23,097 nt of DNA from an uncultured Clostridia bacterium. GTDB lineage: Bacteria > Bacillota > Clostridia > TANB77 > CAG-508. Positions within the stretch are counted from its first letter, which is position 1, and each line of letters starts with the position of its first letter. Positions 17,221-23,097 of this stretch are shown here, in pieces. The notes beneath the pieces were generated by a model. It was not told where the DNA came from. It saw only the letters and a program-made list of their open reading frames with translations, and did no database searches. The translations under genes and the position numbers were made by a program. The DNA is taken from assembly GCA_934167365.1 (NCBI GenBank), contig CAKPKU010000016.1:1-23097 (forward strand). The letters run 5' to 3'.

Positions 17221-17295
17221 CAAAGCATAGCTTATTTATGTTTTACTTTTGGTGTATGTACCTTACTATGCTGTACAAAGCATATCTAATTTACG
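17221..17295. repeat. Imperfect 20-bp direct repeat over the end of the small peptide gene
   Basis: The copies 17221-17240 and 17276-17295 agree at 17 of 20 bases, 55 bases apart. The second covers the codons for the peptide's R-K-L-D-M-L-C part; the first lies beyond the stop codon and would read M-L-W-V-K in one frame. It may be a decayed second copy of the peptide's coding end. Confidence 0.5.
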
Positions 17296-17322
17296 TTCAA
17301 ATTTTTTAAGTAATTTTTTCAT
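17266..17322 (-). CDS. 18-aa small peptide, candidate RiPP precursor
   Basis: The ORF reads MKKLLKKFERKLDMLCTA and stops with TAG at 17266. AAGGAGGAA with 7 bases to ATG is one of the strongest ribosome sites in the window, and the promoter upstream is a perfect consensus. A basic amphipathic helix (residues 1-12) is followed by a short hydrophobic stretch and Cys16-Thr17, the residue types that YcaO enzymes cyclise. It lies at the head of the protease, nucleotidyltransferase, radical SAM and YcaO genes, before a terminator. I infer that it is the precursor, with the basic part as leader and the last few residues as core. It could also be a leader peptide for attenuation. It is far shorter than most RiPP precursors. 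Confidence 0.62.
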   Translation of the reverse strand: MKKLLKKFERKLDMLCTA

Positions 17323-17386
17323 TGTAATTCCTCCTTCCAATATTTGAATTCAATTATTACTAATTAGTATTTGAATTTCTGGTAAA

Positions 17387-17415
17387 ATTATATTTTTTAT
17401 TAACTTATTTGTCAA
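17387..17415 (-). promoter_or_regulatory. Perfect consensus sigma-A promoter of the small peptide gene
   Basis: On the minus strand TTGACA (17415-17410), a 17-base spacer, and TATAAT (17392-17387) match the consensus at every position. The RNA would start near 17380, about 58 bases upstream of the ATG. It is the best promoter in the window. Confidence 0.88.
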
Positions 17416-17434
17416 TATTTTTTCATCGGTAAAA

Positions 17435-17450
17435 TTCGACTTTGTTCGAC
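17435..17450 (-). promoter_or_regulatory. Pair of GTCGAA direct repeats upstream of the peptide promoter
   Basis: GTCGAA occurs at 17450-17445 and 17440-17435 on the minus strand, one helical turn (10 bp) apart, centred about 60 bases before the presumed transcription start. This is the position of a class I activator site. Both copies are unusually GC-rich for this region. No regulator gene is in the cluster. Confidence 0.4.
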
Positions 17451-17479
17451 ACTTTAAAAAAATCATAAATGGAAAACAG

Positions 17480-17665
17480 TTATGTTGTTAACGTCAATAT
17501 AAAAATAGGAAAAAAACAAGTTTTTTTCCTATTTTTATCCTTATTATTTATAACAAATATTATATTATTCAATCCACCATTTTTATATTCTTCAACAGAC
17601 TTGCTTACATCGATTACATACTTTTGAACCAAAGTTTTGATACCTTTTAGCTTACACGCTTTATT
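17480..17665 (-). other. Open frame without clear start, possible gene remnant
   Basis: One minus-strand frame stays open for 61 codons between a stop at 17666-17668 and TAA at 17480-17482, and reads protein-like text such as TLVQKYVIDVSKSVEEY and GGLNNIIFVINN. There is no ATG; a TTG at 17632 has only a weak AAAGG about 10 bases upstream. The frame runs through the terminator at 17501-17536. It may be the tail of a decayed gene or chance. I do not recognise the sequence. Confidence 0.25.
17501..17536. terminator. 16-bp perfect hairpin terminator
   Basis: Arms 17501-17516 and 17521-17536 are perfectly complementary with the loop CAAG, with A7 and T7 runs at the top and A5/T5 at the base, so it works in either direction. 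It isolates the small-peptide promoter (17387-17415) from transcription coming from the ROK operon. Confidence 0.8.
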
Positions 17666-17674
17666 TTACACTAT

Positions 17675-17707
17675 TCATTGAAAAAAATATATTTGTAAAT
17701 TCAATGA
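17675..17707 (-). terminator. Terminator of the dpaA-ROK operon (copy of a duplicated element)
   Basis: TCATTGAA (17675-17682) pairs with TTCAATGA (17700-17707) just after the ROK stop codon. The 30 bases 17691-17720 match 29 of 30 bases of 21980-22009, the terminator region behind dnaJ. Confidence 0.6.
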
Positions 17708-17742
17708 TTTTTAACTTTTTTTATATTTCCTTTTTAATTATT

Positions 17743-18648
17743 TTAAATATATAACGCACTTCCAATAATTCCAGCATCATTTCCAAGTTCAGCAATAACA
17801 ATTTCTGGCATATTTTTTTTATAGAAAATATATTTTGAAGTATAAAACTCTTTTTTAAATTGCTCTAATAAAATATCCTTATAATATGAAAAACCACCAC
17901 CAATACAAATTGCTTCAGGCTCTAATATATCAACTATATTTGATATTCCAATACATAAATTTATTATATAATTTTCTATGACTTTTTTTATTTCACTATT
18001 ATCCATATTATCTTTTAAAATATCTAAAAGCTCTTTTCCTTCAATTTCATTTGATAAATGTAATACTGATCTTATATCATTTTTAAATCTTCTCATTGAC
18101 CCATAATTTTCAAAACATCCTTTACTTCCACATCTGCAAGGCTCTCCATCTCTTTGTATAATCATGTGCCCAAATTCAAATCCAGAACTTCTATTTGGAA
18201 TAATCAACTCATTATTATAGAATGCAGCTCCTCCTATACCAGTTCCCAAACATATAAATATGCAATCACCATATGTTTTTAATGCTCCTAATTTTTTTTC
18301 AGCTAATCCTGCACATTTGGCATCATTTTTTATTTTTATATCATATTGTGGGAAGTGCTTTTTTAGTATTTTTTCTAAATTATAATCAGATATTCCTAAA
18401 TTAACACTGTACTTAACTTCTCCATCTTTGACAATTCCTGGTATACCAATTCCGATACTTTCTATATTATAATTTTTTTCAGTTGCCCAATTTGTTATTA
18501 CATTAATTATCTCAATTTCAATAAACTTTTTAATGTCAAAACATTTATCCCAAATAATATTTTTTTCTTCTTTCTCTATTATTTTTCCATTAATGTCTAC
18601 TAAACCAATTCCAATATGGCTACCACCTATATCAATACCAATTCTCAT
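17743..18648 (-). CDS. ROK-family sugar kinase
   Basis: 301 aa. The N-terminal phosphate-binding motif GIDIGGSHIGIGLVD, the second ATP motif GTGIGGAAFYN, and the zinc-binding ROK signature (G-x-P-C-R-C-G-S-K-G-C-F-E-N-Y-G-S) are all present, with a C-terminal glycine-rich GGGFSY and GNDAGIIGSA. There is no N-terminal helix-turn-helix, so it is a kinase and not a repressor. It would phosphorylate glucose or another hexose with ATP in the cytosol; the sugar cannot be told. It lies 14 bases after the 64-aa membrane protein gene in an operon headed by dpaA, an unusual position for a sugar kinase. GGATGG lies about 6 bases before ATG. Confidence 0.93.
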   Translation of the reverse strand: MRIGIDIGGSHIGIGLVDINGKIIEKEEKNIIWDKCFDIKKFIEIEIINVITNWATEKNYNIESIGIGIPGIVKDGEVKYSVNLGISDYNLEKILKKHFPQYDIKIKNDAKCAGLAEKKLGALKTYGDCIFICLGTGIGGAAFYNNELIIPNRSSGFEFGHMIIQRDGEPCRCGSKGCFENYGSMRRFKNDIRSVLHLSNEIEGKELLDILKDNMDNSEIKKVIENYIINLCIGISNIVDILEPEAICIGGGFSYYKDILLEQFKKEFYTSKYIFYKKNMPEIVIAELGNDAGIIGSALYI

Positions 18649-18662
18649 ATATTTCCATCCTT

Positions 18663-18857
18663 TTAATATTTAGTTTCATCTGTAATTTCAATAACAATAT
18701 TTTTTTCAGTTTGATTCATAGCCTTTTCATCTTTTCTTTGTTGGCTTAATCCATTTTCTCCAACCCAAACTCTTATAGTTATAGCTGCAAATATTAATGC
18801 AACAAGTATAATTATAACCCAATTAATATATGTACTTCCTTTTTCACTTTTTAACAT
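18663..18857 (-). CDS. Small pilin-like single-pass membrane protein
   Basis: 64 aa. A short basic start (MLKSEKGSTYIN) leads into one hydrophobic helix (residues about 13-30, WVIIILVALIFAAITIRVWV), then GENGLSQQRKDEKAMNQTEK and an acidic tail. The helix followed by V-G-E-N-G and a charged helix resembles the N-terminus of type IV pilin-like proteins common in Clostridia, but most of a pilin body is missing. GAGG lies upstream, and the gene begins 10 bases after dpaA ends. Function unknown. Confidence 0.72.
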   Translation of the reverse strand: MLKSEKGSTYINWVIIILVALIFAAITIRVWVGENGLSQQRKDEKAMNQTEKNIVIEITDETKY

Positions 18858-18867
18858 TTCCTACACC

Positions 18868-19689
18868 TCATATTATTAACTTCTCTATTAGATCTTTCAT
18901 ATATTTAGCAGATGTTTTTGGAGCGATTTTCCCTGGAATTCCTAAAGCATGAGTAATATTTAACCCTATTGATTCTGCATACTCATAATCAAATCCTCCT
19001 GGATTTGATGCAACATCTAATAAAAAGGCATTTTTACTTATTATATCAAGCTCCTCTTTATTTATTATTTTTTCAGGAATAGTATTTATTATAATATCAA
19101 ATTTGCCTAAATCACTGCTAATATCACCTATTACATTATAACCGCATGTACGAATATTTGCAACCTCTTCTTTTTTTATGTCATAACATGATATTACTGC
19201 ACCCAAACTTTTTAATATATTTGCAGTTCTTTTTCCAATTCTCCCAAATCCTAATACTGCCACTTTACTATCAAATAAAGTAAAATTTGTTTTTTCGATT
19301 AATATTTTTATAATTCCTTCAACAGTTGGAATTATATTTTTTTCCACTAGTTCCCTATTACTCATTAAATCAAAGACTTTATTATTATTGTTTTCTAACA
19401 TTCTTATAAAATCTGCGGATAATTTACCTCCTATTACAACTTTTCCTTTAGTTAAATTAACAAGCTCTGAAATTTCAAAATCTTCATCACTTAAAGGTGT
19501 ATATATATGTATATTATCAGTTGATGCTGGCATTGGAACTATTATTATTTCACTTTGTTTTATATTTTCTTGTACGTTATTACTATCATTTAACAAAAAA
19601 GATTTTCTTACTTTATATTCATGTTTTTCAAATAAATCTGATAAATATACACTTCTTTTGTCTCCTCCAATAATCAATATATTTTTCAT
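18868..19689 (-). CDS. dpaA: Dipicolinate synthase subunit A
   Basis: 273 aa. An N-terminal Rossmann-like segment (MKNILIIGGDKRSVYLSDLF) and a second NAD(P)-binding motif AVLGFGRIGKRTANIL (144-159), then FDIIINTIPEKII, ASNPGGFD and ALGIPGKIAPKTSA, match DpaA/SpoVFA. With DpaB (a flavoprotein) it makes dipicolinic acid from the lysine-pathway intermediate in the mother cell; dipicolinate loads the spore core with calcium. No dpaB gene follows, whereas dpaA and dpaB are usually adjacent. AGGGGG lies about 7 bases before ATG. It heads an operon with the 64-aa protein and the ROK kinase. I saw no clear sigma-K or sigma-E promoter in the 80 bases upstream. Confidence 0.93.
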   Translation of the reverse strand: MKNILIIGGDKRSVYLSDLFEKHEYKVRKSFLLNDSNNVQENIKQSEIIIVPMPASTDNIHIYTPLSDEDFEISELVNLTKGKVVIGGKLSADFIRMLENNNNKVFDLMSNRELVEKNIIPTVEGIIKILIEKTNFTLFDSKVAVLGFGRIGKRTANILKSLGAVISCYDIKKEEVANIRTCGYNVIGDISSDLGKFDIIINTIPEKIINKEELDIISKNAFLLDVASNPGGFDYEYAESIGLNITHALGIPGKIAPKTSAKYMKDLIEKLII

Positions 19690-19766
19690 AAAACAACCCC
19701 CTAATTAATATTTAATAGTATAAACTCATATTTTACACTGCATATACTTCTTTATATAATATAAAA

Positions 19767-19800
19767 TAGAAGCTGAATTGCTACTGCCACTCAACTTCTA
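19767..19800 (-). terminator. Terminator of the ppa-TPR operon
   Basis: On the minus strand UAGAAGUUGA pairs with UCAGCUUCUA (one G-U pair, 10 bp, 14-base loop) and is followed by UUUUAUAUUAU. It starts 14 bases after the TPR gene and separates it from dpaA. Confidence 0.78.
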
Positions 19801-19813
19801 ATATACGCATTTA

Positions 19814-21004
19814 TTAATATTCTCTATATTGTTCTATATATTTTTTTATTGCCTTGTTATCATTTTTTTCAATTGTATTATTAGCCTTCATTTTTTCAAT
19901 TAGATAAAATGTATCTTCCAAATGCTTTTTTGTAAGAAGTTCTCGATAAGTATATTTATATCTACGTTTCTTATTTTCAGTTTTTCTAACTTCTTTTATA
20001 ATAGGCACGAAAATTTCTTGCTTTGCAACCTTATTATATATTTTTGAATCTAGCTCAATTGCCATATTTACATATGCAACTGCTCTTTCCTTTTCACCCT
20101 TTAATAAAGATATAATCGCTAAATAATAATATGCTTCTGGCTCTGTATCTTTATTTTGCAAACACTCTATAAAATTGTTTTCTGCTTTTTCTAGCTCTCC
20201 AGTAATTAAATTAATTTGAGCAATATTAAATCGTGCATGATACAACATTGAATTAATTACTGCTGCTCTCCTATAATATTCTAATGCTGTCTGAAAATCA
20301 TTTAGTCTTGTATATGACATACCTAATCCATAGTATAGTTCATATATTTCTGGATTATACTTTAAAGCATCTAAATACACATTTACAGCTTTTTTAAACT
20401 GCTCTTTATCATATAATATATTTCCTAGTAAAATAGAAGCTTTAAAATAATCTGGCTTTTTACTAAGTAAATTTTTAAGCATTTCTTCTGATTCATCAAT
20501 TTTTCCTATTTTATTTAATAAAAAAGAAATTTCATAATATGAATCATAATCCTTTTTGTTTAACTCAACAGCTCTAACATATTCATCTATTGCCTCTTCA
20601 TCTTTTCCTTCACTTTCATATATTTTTGCAAGCAATCTATGGGCATAATAGCTATTTGGAAATTTTGTTACATATTTTACTAAACGTTTTCTAGCATTAC
20701 TATTTTTGCCAGAATTAAAGTTTATATAAGATAATCCAATACATATGCTCTCTGATAGATATATATTTTTCTGCTCTAAAAGAATTATTATAAGTGGAAT
20801 AACTATTGAAAATCCATATATTATGCAATTAAGTAATATACTTACATTTACTTTATTTTGTATACATATAAATTTAATTATAAATGTTATTAAATCACAA
20901 GCCAAAACATAAAGATATATATTATCTTTTCTTTTTATAAATTTAAAAAATAATATTATAAAAAGAATTAAGGTTAATATACAAAACATAACCTTTTCTA
21001 TCAT
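19814..21004 (-). CDS. Membrane protein with TPR repeats
   Basis: 396 aa. Residues 1 to about 77 hold two or three hydrophobic segments (MFCILTLILFIILFFKF, and VSILLNCIIYGFSIVIPLII). From about residue 105 onward there are six or more tetratricopeptide repeats with the usual pattern A/G at position 8 and P at 32 (for example YYAHRLLAKIYESEGKDEEA and AYYYLAIISLLKGEKERA). The C-terminus is basic and helical. TPR arrays bind other proteins, so it is probably a membrane scaffold. It lies 17 bases after ppa and is co-transcribed. The partner is unknown. Confidence 0.9.
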   Translation of the reverse strand: MIEKVMFCILTLILFIILFFKFIKRKDNIYLYVLACDLITFIIKFICIQNKVNVSILLNCIIYGFSIVIPLIIILLEQKNIYLSESICIGLSYINFNSGKNSNARKRLVKYVTKFPNSYYAHRLLAKIYESEGKDEEAIDEYVRAVELNKKDYDSYYEISFLLNKIGKIDESEEMLKNLLSKKPDYFKASILLGNILYDKEQFKKAVNVYLDALKYNPEIYELYYGLGMSYTRLNDFQTALEYYRRAAVINSMLYHARFNIAQINLITGELEKAENNFIECLQNKDTEPEAYYYLAIISLLKGEKERAVAYVNMAIELDSKIYNKVAKQEIFVPIIKEVRKTENKKRRYKYTYRELLTKKHLEDTFYLIEKMKANNTIEKNDNKAIKKYIEQYREY

Positions 21005-21021
21005 ATTAACTTATAATTCTC

Positions 21022-21552
21022 CTAACTTTCAAATTTTTCTTTATAATTATTTATGCATTTTTCTATAATTGCTTCTGCTTCTGCTCTTCCAAGCATTTTA
21101 TCAATTGTTGTATGCTTTCCTTCAAGTTGTTTATATACCTCAAAGAAGTGCATAATTTCATCTAATAATTGAGTTGGTAGCTCTGTTATATTTTTATAAT
21201 TATTTAAATATGGATCATTTACTGGTATAGCAATTATTTTTTCATCTTCTTCTCCATTATCAATCATTTTTAAAACCCCAATAGGATATGTCTCAACTAA
21301 AGTTAATGGTACTATTTCCTCATTGCAAATTACTAAAACATCTAATGGATCCCCATCTCCTGCATATGTTCTAGGAATAAAACCATAATTAGCTGGATAA
21401 TGAGTTGCTGTATATAAAACCCTATCAAGTCTTAACATTCCAGTTTCTTTATCAAGTTCATATTTATTTCTTCCATTTTTTTGAATTTCTATTATAGATA
21501 CAAATTTATCCTTTTGTATACGCTCTCCATTAATATCATGCCATATATTCAT
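21022..21552 (-). CDS. ppa: Soluble inorganic pyrophosphatase, family I
   Basis: 176 aa, typical length. The family I signature DGDPLDVLV, the upstream YPANYGFIPRTYAGDG, and IAIPVNDP carry the acidic residues that hold the Mg ions. It splits pyrophosphate into phosphate in the cytosol, driving biosynthetic reactions. GGAGG lies 8 bases before ATG. Many Clostridia use family II or membrane pyrophosphatases, so the family I enzyme is a mild marker of lineage. It is the first gene of the ppa-TPR operon. Confidence 0.96.
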   Translation of the reverse strand: MNIWHDINGERIQKDKFVSIIEIQKNGRNKYELDKETGMLRLDRVLYTATHYPANYGFIPRTYAGDGDPLDVLVICNEEIVPLTLVETYPIGVLKMIDNGEEDEKIIAIPVNDPYLNNYKNITELPTQLLDEIMHFFEVYKQLEGKHTTIDKMLGRAEAEAIIEKCINNYKEKFES

Positions 21553-21588
21553 TTTTAATTCCTCCTATGTTTATTTATTACCTGTTTA

Positions 21589-21617
21589 ATTTTATTCTAT
21601 AACTCAAAAAAAGTCCA
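21589..21617 (-). promoter_or_regulatory. Candidate promoter of ppa
   Basis: On the minus strand TGGACT (21617-21612), 17 bases and TAAAAT (21594-21589) give a moderate sigma-A match about 37 bases before the ppa start codon. Confidence 0.45.
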
Positions 21618-21639
21618 TAGAAAAAAAATCTTTTTCTAT
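21617..21639. terminator. Short A/T hairpin upstream of ppa
   Basis: ATAGAAAAA pairs with TTTTTCTAT (9 bp, 5-base loop). It probably stops transcription arriving from the dnaJ side just before the ppa promoter. Confidence 0.5.
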
Positions 21640-21715
21640 TTATTATGTTACAGTTCAGTAAAATTTGTTTTTCCAAATTTTGTTTTATATCTTTTCCATT
21701 TCTATTATTTGTAGA

Positions 21716-21775
21716 GGAACTCATTGTGCTCCATTATTTGTTTCTTGGTCTTATTTATGGATCTAACTGTGCTCC
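21716..21775. repeat. Two copies of a 17-bp motif GGAnCTnAnTGTGCTCC
   Basis: Copies at 21716-21732 and 21759-21775 agree at 13 of 17 bases, 43 bases start to start, in the 470-base gene-free stretch between dnaJ and ppa. Each begins GGA and ends TCC and is GC-richer than its surroundings. The rest of the stretch (about 21780-21960) is nearly pure A/T and I see nothing in it. Confidence 0.45.
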
Positions 21776-21961
21776 TTTACAAAATTCTTGTTTTATTTTT
21801 TGTTGGCACTAAAAAAATTTTTTAATTTATATTAAATTTTAATTATCATTTTATTACATAAGCCAAATAATATATTTATAATTGTTTCTTATTTAACTAT
21901 AATTTTATTATTCCATTTTTCAATATAATTATATAAAAAACTAATATTAATTTAACATAGT

Positions 21962-22001
21962 AAAAATCATTGAAAATACATTTGTACATTCAATGATTTT
22001 T
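21962..22001 (-). terminator. Terminator of dnaJ
   Basis: A perfect 13-bp stem (21962-21974 with 21989-22001) with a 14-base loop lies 23 bases after the dnaJ stop and ends in U's on the minus strand. Its right half is nearly identical to the element behind the ROK gene at 17691-17720. Confidence 0.82.
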
Positions 22002-22023
22002 AACTTTTTAAAAGTTTTAAAAT

Positions 22024-23097
22024 TTAAAATCCAAAAATTCCCTTTTTCTTTACAGGTGGCTGTTCATTCATTGTTTTTGCAAGTTGATTTAATAAATCTC
22101 TTTGCTCTTTTGTTAAACGTTTTGGAACTTGAACTTGAACAATAAATACAAAATTACCTTGATTAGATGAATTTAAATATTTAAATCCTCTATTTTTTAT
22201 AGTAAATTTTGTTCCTGTTTGTGTTCCTTCTGGTATTCTAAATATCTCCTTTGTTCCATCAACCATTGGAATAGATAAATCAGCTCCTAGAGTTGCTTGA
22301 GTAAATGTAACTGGGATAGTACAATATACATCATTTCCATCTCTTGAAAAAATGCTATTTTTCTTAACTCTTATAACTATGTATAAATCCCCTTTAGCTC
22401 CGCCTCTAGATCCAGCTTCACCTTCACCTCTTAATACTATAGTCTGATTATCATCAATTCCAGCAGGTATTTTAACTTTTATTTTTGTTTGTTTACGTAC
22501 CTTGCCTTTTCCTTTACAAATTTCACAAGGTTGTTTTATAACCTTTCCTGTTCCATTACAATTACTACATGTTCTTGTTGTTTGCATTTGCCCTAAAATA
22601 GTATTTTGAACTTGTCGTACCTGACCTGTTCCATTACACATTGTACATTTATCAATAACAGTTCCTGGTTTTGCTCCATTTCCTCCACAAGTTGTACAGG
22701 TTTCACTTCTAGTTATAGTAATTTCTTTTTCAACACCTAAAAAAGCCTCTTCAAATGTTACTTCAAGACTATATTTTAAATCAGCTCCTTGTACAGGTCC
22801 ATTGTTATTTCTTTTAGAGCTTCTGCCTCCAAAACCTCCACCAAAGAATGATGAAAAAATATCTCCTAAATCGCTGAAATCAGAAAAACCATCAAATCCA
22901 GATGTATAGTAGCTTCCTCCACTACCACCACCAAATCCAGATGGACCATCTGGTCCAAATTGATCATACATTTTTCTTTTTTGACTATCTGACAAAGTTT
23001 CATATGCCTCATTTATTTCTTTGAATTTTCTTTCTGCTTCTTCTTTATTATCAGGATTAGCATCTGGATGATACTGTTTTGCAAGTTTTCTATAAGC
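22024..23097 (-). CDS. dnaJ: Chaperone DnaJ, 5' end cut by window edge
   Basis: About 357 codons are visible and the frame runs past 23097, so only some 20 N-terminal residues are missing. At the edge the J domain shows [15 protein letters not shown] with the HPD motif that stimulates DnaK, then the Gly/Phe-rich linker, four zinc-binding CxxCxGxG repeats ([32 protein letters not shown]), and the C-terminal substrate-binding domain. It is a type I Hsp40 co-chaperone. A shorter reading from the TTG at 22995 would remove the J domain and is wrong. DnaK, GrpE and HrcA genes are expected just outside the window. Confidence 0.97.
   Translation of the reverse strand, partial: AYRKLAKQYHPDANPDNKEEAERKFKEINEAYETLSDSQKRKMYDQFGPDGPSGFGGGSGGSYYTSGFDGFSDFSDLGDIFSSFFGGGFGGRSSKRNNNGPVQGADLKYSLEVTFEEAFLGVEKEITITRSETCTTCGGNGAKPGTVIDKCTMCNGTGQVRQVQNTILGQMQTTRTCSNCNGTGKVIKQPCEICKGKGKVRKQTKIKVKIPAGIDDNQTIVLRGEGEAGSRGGAKGDLYIVIRVKKNSIFSRDGNDVYCTIPVTFTQATLGADLSIPMVDGTKEIFRIPEGTQTGTKFTIKNRGFKYLNSSNQGNFVFIVQVQVPKRLTKEQRDLLNQLAKTMNEQPPVKKKGIFGF

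Noticed and set aside
17435..17452. LexA/SOS box near the peptide promoter
   Set aside because: CGAAC is present but the second half reads GTCGAA instead of GTTCG, so it is a direct repeat and not the inverted LexA site.
21645..21809. Plus-strand 54-codon open frame beginning MLQFSKICFSKFC
   Set aside because: No ribosome site and no promoter, and the text is dominated by Phe, Leu, Ile and Cys as expected from random A/T-rich DNA; it also runs across the repeated 17-bp motif.
22024..22995. Shorter DnaJ beginning [13 protein letters not shown]
   Set aside because: This would start at an internal TTG within the J domain; the frame is open to the window edge and includes the HPD motif.
1..23097. 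CRISPR array, tRNA, rRNA, transposase or prophage genes
   Set aside because: I saw no regular repeat array, no tRNA-like cloverleaf with conserved arms, and no transposase or phage structural motifs; the holin-like protein alone is not evidence of a phage.

Overview
The window is very AT-rich low-GC Firmicutes DNA. It carries spore genes: spoIVA (coat assembly ATPase) and dpaA/spoVFA (dipicolinate synthase subunit A). Purine-rich Shine-Dalgarno sequences, sigma-A type promoters, a CIRCE heat-shock operator and many U-tailed hairpins fit an anaerobic, endospore-forming member of the Clostridia, possibly an uncultured gut lineage. Species cannot be told from the sequence. Most genes are on the minus strand; three are on the plus strand.

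Layout. 1-1750 (minus): partial RluA-type pseudouridine synthase, a class I rRNA-type methyltransferase, and a 57-aa membrane protein. 2016-3473 (plus): a lysine-rich orphan protein with a twin CX3C motif. 3618-5594 (minus): htpG with its own promoter overlapped by a CIRCE operator. 5634-7832 (minus): operon of a PflX-type radical SAM protein, a DUF3006 protein and a membrane-anchored ComEC-like metallo-beta-lactamase-fold hydrolase. 7998-8378 (plus): small holin-like membrane protein behind a 16-bp palindrome. 8500-9756 (minus): UDPGP-type nucleotidyltransferase. 9914-11395 (plus): spoIVA. 11637-17322 (minus): an unusual RiPP-like cluster. 17743-19689 (minus): dpaA, a 64-aa pilin-like membrane protein and a ROK sugar kinase. 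19814-21552 (minus): inorganic pyrophosphatase and a membrane TPR protein. 22024-23097 (minus): dnaJ, 5' end cut by the window edge.

The most interesting region is 11637-17450. In transcription order it holds: a perfect consensus promoter (TTGACA, 17 bp, TATAAT); an 18-codon ORF with a strong ribosome site (MKKLLKKFERKLDMLCTA); an 18-bp intrinsic terminator; a C39/papain-like cysteine protease with a roughly 300-residue unrecognised N-terminal region; a minimal nucleotidyltransferase; a MoaA-like radical SAM enzyme; a 49-aa ORF; a 115-aa protein that may be a reduced YcaO partner; and a YcaO cyclodehydratase ending in the PxPxP motif of azoline-forming enzymes. I infer a ribosomally made, heavily modified very small peptide (signal, cofactor or antibiotic). 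The combination matches no cluster I can name. Upstream of the promoter are two GTCGAA direct repeats one helical turn apart, a possible activator site.

Gene-poor stretches over 300 bases are 17061-17742 (small peptide gene, terminators, possible gene remnant) and 21553-22023 (terminators, ppa promoter, a 17-bp repeated motif).
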